Origin: a virus
Virus record (IMG/VR): IMGVR_UViG_3300046492_000604
Location: 1 to 21,250 of that record
Strand: one strand, 5' to 3'
Length of the DNA stretch: 21,250 nucleotides
Position 1 is the stretch's first letter. The number at the start of each line of letters is the position of its first letter. A program made the translations under genes and the position numbers. Positions 6,930 to 13,774 of the stretch are shown here, one piece after another. The notes beneath the pieces are model-generated. The model was given only the letters and a program-made list of their open reading frames with translations, was not told the origin of the DNA and searched no databases.

Positions 6930-8138
6930 CTATGCCGACAGATAAAACAGCTCGTTAGCAAATTTGAAGTTTACGGCTGCTTTCATGCGGGCCTTCATAC
7001 GTACCACGTTATCGTTTGTGTAAGGTTTCAGATACACGGTTGATAATTCTGAAGCATCGCCCAGCAAGTCAACACCAAGAAATAAGTTGGATGATCTTGC
7101 ACCTAAAATGGTGTTGGCCTGCCAGTGGTTCATGATCTGAAGCGGAATACCCAGGTAATCCATCTTTTTCATATCGGTAAATGCATTGATAACATTAAGC
7201 GCTTTGTTGGCTTGTGCCTGTGCATAAGCATAACCTACGTGTAAGGGGATCTGTAAGTTAAAGTCTTCCTGGATCCTGTCGGCAGGGTCAAGCTGGGCGT
7301 ATACACTGCCTAATACCTGTAATACATTGCTTACGTTAATATAGTTTACTGTAGCAGCGGTTGCAGTACCGGTAAAAGTTGCAGGTTTACGGCTGTTAAC
7401 TTCGTTGTAATTGCGCACCAGTTTAAATGAAGTAGCGCTGGCAATCTGGATAAAATATGATTGGCCCTGAATAGCGATGCCTGGCGCACCATTAGTTGTG
7501 TCCTTGCTGGTGCCGGTTACGCCTGTAATGGTAACAACGTCGCCATCGGCAAGGGTTGAAGTATCGGCTATGGTTACAATGCCGTTTGCATCAATTGCTG
7601 TTGCCGCCAATGAGGTAGCTGGTTTGCTTAAACCTACTTTATAAACGCCGGATGCCGCTGCAATAGAAGGAAGTAAACCAGGGAAATCGGCGGTAAAAGC
7701 TGCTTCTTTAGTGGCGCTTTTACCAAGCCAGTATAAACGTTCGTTAGCTATCTGGATTTTGGTTAAATAGCGCTGCACCATAAAGTCCGAAAGGTCAACC
7801 ACGCCTTCGTAATCCATAAAGGCACCGGGTTTTAGGGCCTGAGCTTCCCAGCTTTGGGCAAGCTTATCCCATTGTTCCTGTTTCATGAATTCATAAACTA
7901 CCGGGTCAAGATAGCTTTCGGTTTGGTGAGCTGTTGTACCCTGATCGGTAAAGATGCCCGAAGGATTTTGCAAAATAATGTCGTCGTCGACATCAAGAAT
8001 TACTTTGCGGGCTTTTACGTCGTTAATTACTGTGAGCAGGCCACGTTTCACCGAATCGGCTTCGAGTAATGTGCTTGCCATAAATCCTGCCAGCGCTTCG
8101 CCGGCGTAGGTGTTGTTTGTAAATGTAAATTGAGCCAT
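6930..8138 (-). CDS. Major capsid protein (HK97-like) with an inserted beta domain
   Basis: Encodes 402 aa. N-terminal features ('YAGEALAGFMASTLLEADSV', 'GLLTVINDVKARKVI', 'TTAHQTESYLDPVVYEFMKQ') and C-terminal features ('FTDMKKMDYLGIPLQI', 'NDNVVRMKARMKAAVNFKF') match my picture of Bacteroidetes phage HK97-fold capsids. Its position directly after the protease-scaffold gene agrees. Between about 171 and 268 is a Thr/Ala/Gly-rich insert ('GIVTIADTSTLADGDVVTIT', 'SYFIQIASATSFKLVRN'). It resembles the small beta-barrel module often annotated as FCCH-like in phage proteins, and is probably exposed on the capsid surface. The upstream gap (8139-8252) holds a hairpin and AT-rich leader only. Confidence 0.82.
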   Translation of the reverse strand: MAQFTFTNNTYAGEALAGFMASTLLEADSVKRGLLTVINDVKARKVILDVDDDIILQNPSGIFTDQGTTAHQTESYLDPVVYEFMKQEQWDKLAQSWEAQALKPGAFMDYEGVVDLSDFMVQRYLTKIQIANERLYWLGKSATKEAAFTADFPGLLPSIAAASGVYKVGLSKPATSLAATAIDANGIVTIADTSTLADGDVVTITGVTGTSKDTTNGAPGIAIQGQSYFIQIASATSFKLVRNYNEVNSRKPATFTGTATAATVNYINVSNVLQVLGSVYAQLDPADRIQEDFNLQIPLHVGYAYAQAQANKALNVINAFTDMKKMDYLGIPLQIMNHWQANTILGARSSNLFLGVDLLGDASELSTVYLKPYTNDNVVRMKARMKAAVNFKFANELFYLSA

Positions 8139-8145
8139 AAAGTTT

Positions 8146-8173
8146 AGCTCCCCTGCCCCCTAAAGGAGGAGCT
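8146..8173. repeat. CCCC/GGGG-type hairpin in the major capsid leader
   Basis: AGCTCC (8146-8151) and GGAGCT (8168-8173) form a perfect 6-bp stem with a C-rich loop containing CCCCCTAAA. It lies 7 bp before the capsid ATG. It belongs to the family of CCCC-TAAA-GGGG elements found at several gene gaps here. It could cap or stabilise the capsid mRNA. Confidence 0.45.
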
Positions 8174-8252
8174 TTTGATTGTTTTAAACGTATAGGGATA
8201 GTGAAAAAGGGTTAATTAAATATGATAAGGTTTAGGTAAGCTGTTGACAGGT

Positions 8253-8849
8253 TTAGGAAGCGATAGCTTTTTTAACCGCGTTCTTAGCGATCTCACTTTG
8301 TGGCGCGAAGAATGGAGCAGGCTCTGAATGAGCTTTATTGCTGCGTTTTGAACCTTCAGGTATAAAAGTTGATTTGATCTCGTTTTTTACCTCAGTACGC
8401 GTTTTTTGCAGGCGATTGTTAGCTTCCTCGAGCGCAGCGCGGGCTTCGGTTAATAAAGCATTTTGCGCATGTAAACGGGCTTTTAGCTGTTGTATGCGGT
8501 TTTGTACATCTACAGGCTTTTTAGCGGCTTTAAATTGGCTTTCAGGTAAATCCTCGTCGTCATCTTCTGCTTCGGGTGTTTTTTCAGGATCGGCAGGTAT
8601 TACGCTTTGGATCTTTCCTTGTTGAATATCCAGTTGTTTGCCATCGGCACAAGTGTAGGTGTCGGAAATGGCTGGCGAGGTCATGTTTTCGTCCTGGTAA
8701 ACTTCGGCGCCTTCTTCAATTTGACCGGTGTGGTGCAGCGTGCCTTTATCGGTGATGGTTTGCTTGTTTACTACTTTCTTAAAAAAGTTCATGATCTTGT
8801 CTAATACCGATGTGGTTTTCTCGATAAATTCTTTGTTTTCGATGTTCAT
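8253..8849 (-). CDS. Possible separately initiated scaffold protein nested in the protease gene
   Basis: An in-frame ATG at codon 204 (8849) follows an A-rich leader (CATAAAAAATAACAACAGC), as good as any start signal in this window. The linker just before it is low-complexity Asn/Ser. Initiation here would give a 198-aa scaffold of acidic linker plus coiled coil. That mirrors the lambda C/Nu3 and similar protease-scaffold overlaps. It is an inference from sequence only; cleavage of the full-length protein could give the same fragment. Confidence 0.4.
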   Translation of the reverse strand: MNIENKEFIEKTTSVLDKIMNFFKKVVNKQTITDKGTLHHTGQIEEGAEVYQDENMTSPAISDTYTCADGKQLDIQQGKIQSVIPADPEKTPEAEDDDEDLPESQFKAAKKPVDVQNRIQQLKARLHAQNALLTEARAALEEANNRLQKTRTEVKNEIKSTFIPEGSKRSNKAHSEPAPFFAPQSEIAKNAVKKAIAS

Positions 8850-9458
8850 GCTGTTGTTATTTTTTATGTTTAAGATTTTGTTAATGCATCGCTGGTAAAC
8901 CGCGGGGGCTGTACTTGTATAATTTTTGATAAGGGCACAGTTGGTAATTTCTGTGCTGTAATCCTCAATTTGGTCAATAAAACCAAGATCAAGGGCCTGA
9001 TCGGCACTCATCCAGGTGACGGAATTGATCAAACTGTTTACTGTAACTCCGTCTAACCCGGATTTGTCCATGTAGATCTGCGCCAGGCGCTCCTGAACTA
9101 CATTCAACATCTGCACATCTTTTAAAAGTTCATCGGCATTGCCGCCGGTGCCAACCATGGGTTTGTGGATCATGAGCAGCGCGTATTTGCTCATTACTAC
9201 CTGCCGGCCGCCCATTGCGACAACTGATGCTGCCGAAGCGGCCAGCGCGTCGATATAGGTAGTAACTTTACCGGGATATTTTTTTAGCAGATCATAAATG
9301 GCGATGGCATCAAAGGCACTGCCGCCTACCGAACTGATGTGTACTTCAACATCGCTGCCGGCCGCTGCCTCAAGCTGGGTTTGTATGTAAGCTGATGATA
9401 AGTTGCCCGAGCCTATGCAGTCGGTTTCGGTGTCATATAAATAAATTTTGTAGCTCAT
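8253..9458 (-). CDS. ClpP-like head maturation protease fused to scaffold domain
   Basis: Encodes 401 aa. Residues 1-170 are a ClpP/S14-type protease. They include the substrate loop 'SVGGSAFDAIAIYDLL' (43-58), the nucleophile S75 in 'DALAASAASVVAMGG', H98 in 'LMIHKP', and the closing 'SADQALDLGFIDQI'. By manual alignment the usual third acidic residue falls on V147 ('SVTWMSADQA'), so the triad may be altered. Residues 204-401 look like a scaffold, with an Asp/Glu-rich linker ('EAEDDDEDLPE'), an Ala/Leu/Glu coiled coil (about 325-365), and a basic C-terminus. It processes and organises capsid subunits during head assembly. The major capsid gene is next, as expected. Confidence 0.88.
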   Translation of the reverse strand: MSYKIYLYDTETDCIGSGNLSSAYIQTQLEAAAGSDVEVHISSVGGSAFDAIAIYDLLKKYPGKVTTYIDALAASAASVVAMGGRQVVMSKYALLMIHKPMVGTGGNADELLKDVQMLNVVQERLAQIYMDKSGLDGVTVNSLINSVTWMSADQALDLGFIDQIEDYSTEITNCALIKNYTSTAPAVYQRCINKILNIKNNNSMNIENKEFIEKTTSVLDKIMNFFKKVVNKQTITDKGTLHHTGQIEEGAEVYQDENMTSPAISDTYTCADGKQLDIQQGKIQSVIPADPEKTPEAEDDDEDLPESQFKAAKKPVDVQNRIQQLKARLHAQNALLTEARAALEEANNRLQKTRTEVKNEIKSTFIPEGSKRSNKAHSEPAPFFAPQSEIAKNAVKKAIAS

Positions 9459-9611
9459 ATTGGATTGTTGTTTTGTCCGAAAGTCGGGAAGTCAGAAAGT
9501 CCGGAAGCAGGACTGGGGCTTGTTATTTCGCCTGGAATAGCAGTCGATTTTTTTGATCTCTTATAATGCCGGTTGGCATATATCAAAGGTCGGTGTTATT
9601 GTTTGTTTTTA

Positions 9612-9632
9612 TGGTGACAGTGTTTTGTCAGT
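9612..9632. promoter_or_regulatory. Operator-like palindromic element, copy 1
   Basis: This is a 21-bp element whose core is TGACA-N6-TGTCA (9615-9630, with spacer GTGTTT). It is identical base for base to a second copy 146 bp away. Dyad symmetry and duplication suggest a protein-binding site, with the neighbouring HTH-like protein as the first candidate ligand. Confidence 0.45.
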
Positions 9633-9757
9633 TGTCATCTGAACCCGAATTTGCTGAACTATTTGAAAAAGTAGAATTTTCTATGGCTTGTCCTCATCTT
9701 CAGGGGAGCGCTTCGGTGAATTGACGTAACAAATGTCGGCACAAATTTCCTTTAATC

Positions 9758-9778
9758 TGGTGACAGTGTTTTGTCAGT
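9758..9778. promoter_or_regulatory. Operator-like palindromic element, copy 2
   Basis: Second identical 21-bp copy, with core TGACA-N6-TGTCA at 9761-9776. It lies about 10 bp beyond the stop codon of the HTH-like gene. The sequence between the two copies is not otherwise repeated. Confidence 0.45.
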
Positions 9779-9788
9779 GGGAGAGTTT

Positions 9789-10028
9789 TTAAGCCGCGTT
9801 CTCAGAAAAACAGTTGAGTGCCCGCCAGATGGTGCGTTCATCTTTGCCAAACTTGATTTCGGCCTCAAGTACAGCCTGGTTTTTAGAAATGCCGCGTATT
9901 TGTTGCTGTGCGTTTACCCATAAATAAATTTCGCGGTACAGAAATACTTTGGTTGTTATAAACCCAGCCTTGTACATAGCCGAGAAAATGCCTTCGTCAA
10001 ACAGGGTATTGGCAATTTGAATATCCAT
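9789..10028 (-). CDS. Small HTH-like protein at the tail/head junction
   Basis: Encodes 79 aa. The C-terminal half, 'RGISKNQAVLEAEIKFGKDERTIWRAL' in register across residues 45-71 (shown here with key parts 'ISKNQAV' and 'DERTIWRAL'), reads like a helix-turn-helix. A first helix is followed by a turn at FGKDE and a recognition helix RTIWRAL. The N-terminal half ('YKAGFITTKVFLYREIYLWV') is a hydrophobic helical segment. Similar small proteins accompany Bacteroidetes phage structural genes in my recollection, with no assigned function. Two identical palindromic elements lie immediately downstream, ahead of the protease gene, making a DNA-binding role plausible. The ATG directly abuts the TAACCCC array, so its translation signal is odd. 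Confidence 0.6.
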   Translation of the reverse strand: MDIQIANTLFDEGIFSAMYKAGFITTKVFLYREIYLWVNAQQQIRGISKNQAVLEAEIKFGKDERTIWRALNCFSENAA

Positions 10029-10029
10029 A

Positions 10030-10089
10030 GGGGTTAGGGGTTAGGGGTTAGGGGTTAGGGGTTAGGGGTTAGGGGTTAGGGGTTAGGGG
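10030..10089. repeat. Perfect heptamer tandem repeat, 8.6 copies (GGGGTTA / TAACCCC)
   Basis: Eight perfect gggttag units run from 10031 to 10086, with partial copies at both ends. The array fills the gap between the tape measure stop and the next gene, and touches that gene's ATG at 10028. The plus strand is G-rich and could form a quadruplex. The transcript carries the C-rich version, in a position where most starts in this window have A-rich leaders. Confidence 0.95.
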
Positions 10090-10119
10090 TATGTTTAGTG
10101 TGAAGATTGGCATAGTTTA

Positions 10120-12468
10120 TCAAAGGTTTACGCGGTTGATTGTTTGGGCAAGTATATTTTGTTGATTGTTTATATCTTTAACATCAACATAAACAGGAGG
10201 GAAGTTATTGATCATTTGATAGGCAAGTGTATTGGCCAGATCTTTCACATCATTAACCGGTTGATTATAATACCGGTTAGCATTACCGCCGTCAGTAAAT
10301 ATACCGCCTATGGCATAACCTCGGCTGGGATTTGACATGGAGAAATCACGACCACCGTGTGCCACATTAATAGCACTTACCAGGTTGCGGGCCCATGGAT
10401 TGCGCATGGCTTCGGATACCACGACTGCTTCGCCTGAGCGAAGGTAGGCGTTGGTATTATCAGTACGACTATACCCCGGTAATAATGCGCCCCGGCCATC
10501 TGACTGATAGTGCAAACCGCCTTTAGCATATTGCGGTGGTTTTTGGGCCACGATAGTGGCAACCTGTATGGCTGTTGAAGCAATTATGCCGGGTATTACA
10601 AACGGTGCCAATATGCCGGTTTGTGAAGTAGCCTTGGTAACTGCCAGTGCACCGTTGATAACAGCCTGCAATATGGATGCCTTTTGCTCTGCTTTAAAAG
10701 CTTTGATTTTCTCGGCAGCTTCTTTTTTCTGGTATTTATCTTCAATAGCCTGGCGCTGTGTGTTGGTTAGGTTTTTATTGCCTAACTCGGCTGCCTTATC
10801 CTTTTCGAGGCCTTTTATTTTGGCATCGCTTTGGGTTTTGATATTGTTTTGGATAATAGAAAATGCCTTATCTGATACCTGTTGTGCACTTTGCAGTGCA
10901 AACTCTGTACGTTGTTGCTCGTATTGTTGTGTTAACTGGGTAATATCCTTCTGCTTTTGATCTTCGAGAGCCTTGACCTTCTCAGCATTACCGGCTACCA
11001 GGCTTATCTCGTAAGTGTATTTATCATCGATCAATTTTTTTTCGGCATTTAACTTTTCGCCAGGCAGCAAAGCTTTATCAACATTTTTTTGATCTTTTTC
11101 CATTTTATCTTCATGCTGATGGGCGTCTATCATCGCCTGAATTTGCTTTTGAGCTTCGGCAAAATCATTCTTATTGAAAAACTGGATCTTATCGCCAATA
11201 CCAAGATGGAATTTCTGTTGAAGTTGCTCGCTTTTTTTGTTGTAATTTTCCTGGCTGATCAGCTTTTTATCCAGTTGTTTATTCAGTAGAGCGAGTTCGG
11301 TGTCGTAGTTCTGCTTATCGAGTTCAATCTGCTTGGCAAAATCAATTGCTTTGGCTTGAAGAATTTCGGAGGAGCGGATTTGATCAATTGTCGGTTTTTC
11401 TACTTTCTTATGAGGAATAATGGGGCCGCCGTTATTTGTTTTATCTGAACCGTTTTCATTTAACTTTTTGCCGGATAAAATTAGTTTTTGCCTTGCTTCA
11501 ATTTCCTGATATAGTTTTTCATTCTGATCATTTAATAGTTTCGAATCTGTTGATAAATCATAGATTATTTTGTCGCTGGTGTCAAGATCCTTAGCAAGGA
11601 GTCCTGAACTACGGGCCAATCCTTTGATTGTTTCTCCTTCGTCGTGAACAGGATTTTTTAAAGTATATTCATATTGGCTATCAGCAGCTTTTTTCTTTTC
11701 AAGTATATCAAGATTTTTCTTACGCTCGTCGGCAATTTTTTGATTGTTTTCTAATGCTCTACCGGCATTTACGGTAATCCTGCTTTTCGCTGCTTCCGCG
11801 TAGGCCGTTGCCAGAATTTGTTCTTTTAAGTTTTTATATGATTCTGCTGCAGCATTGTTCAAAATAGCTTCATCGCTTATGTTTTTAAATGTTTCAGGCC
11901 ATTGATCTTTCAATGCGGCTACAGCTTTCTTTTTTTCGGCCATTGACAGCGTGTGGCTTTGTGTGGCCCGGTACAGAGCAGTTAAGTTAGTGATCTCATT
12001 CTGTGCTGCCTGGTCTCCTTTTAATTTGGTTTGTATGAGCGATTCGGTAATAATTGCGTTATCCTTCATTGCCTTACCAAGGGCCGAGAGCGTGGTTTGT
12101 CCCTTGAGCATGTCGGCCACCCAATCGATAATCACATCGCTGTAACTGGCAAGCAAAGTGATTCCCACGGAGATAAGAGAGTTCCAGGATAAAAAGGATG
12201 AAGCCAACTCTTTCAAAATGTTTTTAGGCTTTTGCCCAGATGCAGCAAGTTCCTTATTTTGTTCGTTTAGCTTTTGCATAGCGTCTACCACTTCCGGTAG
12301 TTTTTCACCGATGGCTTTAATACCTTCTTTTAAACCATCCGAAAACTCGGGAAATTTGCTATTTACTCCGATAACCGCTTTTCTTAATTCATTTAAAGCA
12401 TCAGTGTATTTTTTTGTCTTCTCGATATCGTCATTGCTGATGTCGAGCTTATAGTTGTAATTTGTCAT
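10120..12468 (-). CDS. Tape measure protein
   Basis: Encodes 782 aa. A hydrophobic stretch lies at about 91-121 ('FLSWNSLISVGITLLASYSD'). A long charged, Lys/Glu/Gln-rich coiled-coil region follows at about 130-600. A second Ala/Ile-rich hydrophobic region at about 600-642 ('GILAPFVIPGIIASTAIQVA') comes next. The tail is Gly-rich and contains 'PPQYAKGGLHY' and 'LRSGEAVVVSEAMRNPW'. This hydrophobic, coiled-coil, hydrophobic, KGG plan is characteristic of phage tape measure proteins. The protein fills the tail tube, sets its length and is ejected with the DNA. By the usual rule of about 0.15 nm per residue it implies a tail of roughly 115-120 nm. It ends the first tail block and is followed by a tandem repeat rather than by the distal tail genes. 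Confidence 0.9.
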   Translation of the reverse strand: MTNYNYKLDISNDDIEKTKKYTDALNELRKAVIGVNSKFPEFSDGLKEGIKAIGEKLPEVVDAMQKLNEQNKELAASGQKPKNILKELASSFLSWNSLISVGITLLASYSDVIIDWVADMLKGQTTLSALGKAMKDNAIITESLIQTKLKGDQAAQNEITNLTALYRATQSHTLSMAEKKKAVAALKDQWPETFKNISDEAILNNAAAESYKNLKEQILATAYAEAAKSRITVNAGRALENNQKIADERKKNLDILEKKKAADSQYEYTLKNPVHDEGETIKGLARSSGLLAKDLDTSDKIIYDLSTDSKLLNDQNEKLYQEIEARQKLILSGKKLNENGSDKTNNGGPIIPHKKVEKPTIDQIRSSEILQAKAIDFAKQIELDKQNYDTELALLNKQLDKKLISQENYNKKSEQLQQKFHLGIGDKIQFFNKNDFAEAQKQIQAMIDAHQHEDKMEKDQKNVDKALLPGEKLNAEKKLIDDKYTYEISLVAGNAEKVKALEDQKQKDITQLTQQYEQQRTEFALQSAQQVSDKAFSIIQNNIKTQSDAKIKGLEKDKAAELGNKNLTNTQRQAIEDKYQKKEAAEKIKAFKAEQKASILQAVINGALAVTKATSQTGILAPFVIPGIIASTAIQVATIVAQKPPQYAKGGLHYQSDGRGALLPGYSRTDNTNAYLRSGEAVVVSEAMRNPWARNLVSAINVAHGGRDFSMSNPSRGYAIGGIFTDGGNANRYYNQPVNDVKDLANTLAYQMINNFPPVYVDVKDINNQQNILAQTINRVNL

Positions 12469-12541
12469 TAGCTATGTTTTTAATGCTATTTGGCATATAT
12501 GATATACGGTGTTTATAATGAAGAAATTATTCACCCCTTAC

Positions 12542-13048
12542 TTAATTAAACTTATTTAATTCTTTATTAGCACACATGTCCCATCTTAAATAGAAATTGC
12601 TATCCGCAAATACGTAATTTGATGGTAAAGCGGTTGGAGTAGAAGCTTTTTTATTAACTACTTTCCAATTTGGGCTTATCGAATAAGCATAGAGCAATCC
12701 TTCCTTGTTGTTATAAATGAAGGGGAACATTTTGTAGTCGACATAGGTGCCTATAAAAGATGATCTGTATTTACTTAAACTGTCATTTACAATCGCCTCT
12801 CCCAACGATATAAATTTAAAATCAGATGAAGTATTTGACTTGATCAATCGCAATAAAGGCAATTCAACCCCTTTTGCAGGACTAACAAAATATTTAAGTG
12901 CGTAAACTTTATCACCTTTGTTGAAGTGATTAACCTTGTAATTATAATAGTGAGCCATTATCAGTTTTCGATTGGTAACGCCCAAAAACGCGATGATTAT
13001 TAAAATAGCTGTAATAGCAAGCATGCTATATTTCTTTTTATTTGACAT
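12542..13048 (-). CDS. Membrane-anchored hypothetical protein, paralogue B (moron candidate)
   Basis: Encodes 168 aa. After 'MSNKKKY' comes one hydrophobic helix (about 8-24, 'MLAITAILIIIAFLGV'), then a soluble domain collinear with the preceding gene. The matches are 'VNHFNKGDKVYA', 'NDSLSKYRSSFIGTY', 'YAYSISPNWK', and 'NKELNKF' at the C-terminus. Only 43 bp separate the two genes, so they are probably co-transcribed. Overall identity is low to moderate, which suggests an old duplication with both copies retained. The function is unknown. The single membrane anchor and position favour an envelope role in the host cell over a virion role. A tail-assembly accessory role cannot be excluded. Confidence 0.75.
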   Translation of the reverse strand: MSNKKKYSMLAITAILIIIAFLGVTNRKLIMAHYYNYKVNHFNKGDKVYALKYFVSPAKGVELPLLRLIKSNTSSDFKFISLGEAIVNDSLSKYRSSFIGTYVDYKMFPFIYNNKEGLLYAYSISPNWKVVNKKASTPTALPSNYVFADSNFYLRWDMCANKELNKFN

Positions 13049-13091
13049 GGAGATTTGTATTTTGATTAAATAACAGTGCAGTTTTTAAAAT

Positions 13092-13631
13092 TTACATCTT
13101 GATTTTTCTAAAGGTATTAAGTTCTTTATCTGTCATCAGGTGTCCCCATACATAAAGGGGACCATCCTCAAATTCGTATCCCGCCGGCGCACCGGTAAAG
13201 CCTTTCTTGATTAACGCTTTCTTGTTTGTAGTGATTGAAAAGAAAAGCATAGGATAATATTCATTACCTTCTATGCTCTGAATTTCATATCCGGTATAAG
13301 TACCTATACAAGCGGTTTTATATTTGCATAAACTATCGCTACTTATTGACCATGCAGAGCTCGCCATAAATGGTTTTCCTTTCGAATTTCCGCTTATAGG
13401 CTTAACCTTTCTAAACAACATTAAATTATTTGATTCATTAACAATAAAGTCATTAGCATATAACTTATCATTTATTTTAAAATGATTGTGCCTGAGATTA
13501 AAATAATAGAGGTCTAAAAAGCTTTTGTTACACCAAAATGCTACTAAGAGTATTATTACAACGGAAATGCTGCTTATTAACCAGATGGTTCTTTTCTTAT
13601 TTTTTTGTTCAGAATCTTTTGCTTTTAACAT
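13092..13631 (-). CDS. Membrane-anchored hypothetical protein, paralogue A (moron candidate)
   Basis: Encodes 179 aa of unrecognised family. The N-terminus is Lys-rich (residues 1-14), followed by one hydrophobic segment (about 15-34, 'TIWLISSISVVIILLVAFW'), and then a soluble domain of about 140 aa. This fits a signal anchor with the domain outside the inner membrane; no lipobox is evident. Shared with the next gene are 'NHF' then 'DKLYA', 'DSLCKYK', 'IGTYTGYE', a 'SITTNKK' strand, and a C-terminal 'DKELNTF'. The two are clearly tandem paralogues. The gene is visibly more AT-rich than the tail genes around it. Membrane-bound non-structural genes inside a tail operon are typical of lysogenic-conversion or superinfection-exclusion genes, but no function can be read from the sequence. 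Confidence 0.75.
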   Translation of the reverse strand: MLKAKDSEQKNKKRTIWLISSISVVIILLVAFWCNKSFLDLYYFNLRHNHFKINDKLYANDFIVNESNNLMLFRKVKPISGNSKGKPFMASSAWSISSDSLCKYKTACIGTYTGYEIQSIEGNEYYPMLFFSITTNKKALIKKGFTGAPAGYEFEDGPLYVWGHLMTDKELNTFRKIKM

Positions 13632-13674
13632 GATAACTTAGGTTTTGCTAATTTTATTGGTAAAGATAAGTAAC

Positions 13675-13725
13675 GGCTTAAATAAATCAAATATGTTAAT
13701 GCAATCTTTTTATAAAAGCTATTAA
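13675..13725 (-). promoter_or_regulatory. Candidate Bacteroidetes-type promoter for the inserted gene pair
   Basis: On the minus strand a CATATTTG (13695-13688) resembles the Bacteroidetes -7 element TAnnTTTG. A TTTT about 18 nt upstream stands in for the -33 TTTG. The predicted start would lie roughly 50 bp before the first inserted gene. Both boxes are imperfect. The 143-bp gap is very AT-rich and holds no other feature I can name. An own promoter would fit independent, lysogenic expression. Confidence 0.3.
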
Positions 13726-13774
13726 TATTACTTATTTCTGTTTTATAGCAAGTTTTAACCTATTTTGCAAGCGG

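Larger units (their letters stand above)
9459..9788. other. 330-bp non-coding junction between tail and head modules
   Basis: No convincing gene is seen on either strand. The stretch contains two identical 21-bp elements (9612-9632 and 9758-9778) and a palindrome ATGCC-GGTT-GGCAT near 9565-9578. It also holds an AAGTC-rich patch (about 9474-9516) just before the protease leader. The leader itself (ACAAAACAACAATCCAAT before ATG 9458) is A-rich, as is typical of Bacteroidetes starts. A TTTG box on the minus strand near 9588 has no good TAnnTTTG partner. A regulatory region for the head genes is the best reading. Confidence 0.5.

Noticed and set aside
9656-9690. TAGAA-TT-TTCTA palindrome as an operator
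   Set aside because: It is a short AT-rich stem found once, which is likely by chance in this composition.
9612-9778. Insertion sequence bounded by the two 21-bp repeats
   Set aside because: The copies are direct and only 125 bp of non-coding sequence separates them. No transposase or target duplication is visible.
10029-10090. CRISPR array
   Set aside because: The units are 7-bp contiguous tandem repeats with no spacers and no cas genes nearby.
10556-10960. Plus-strand 134-aa hydrophobic open frame
   Set aside because: It is an antisense shadow of the tape measure. Its hydrophobicity arises from reading Lys/Glu/Ala coiled-coil codons in reverse.
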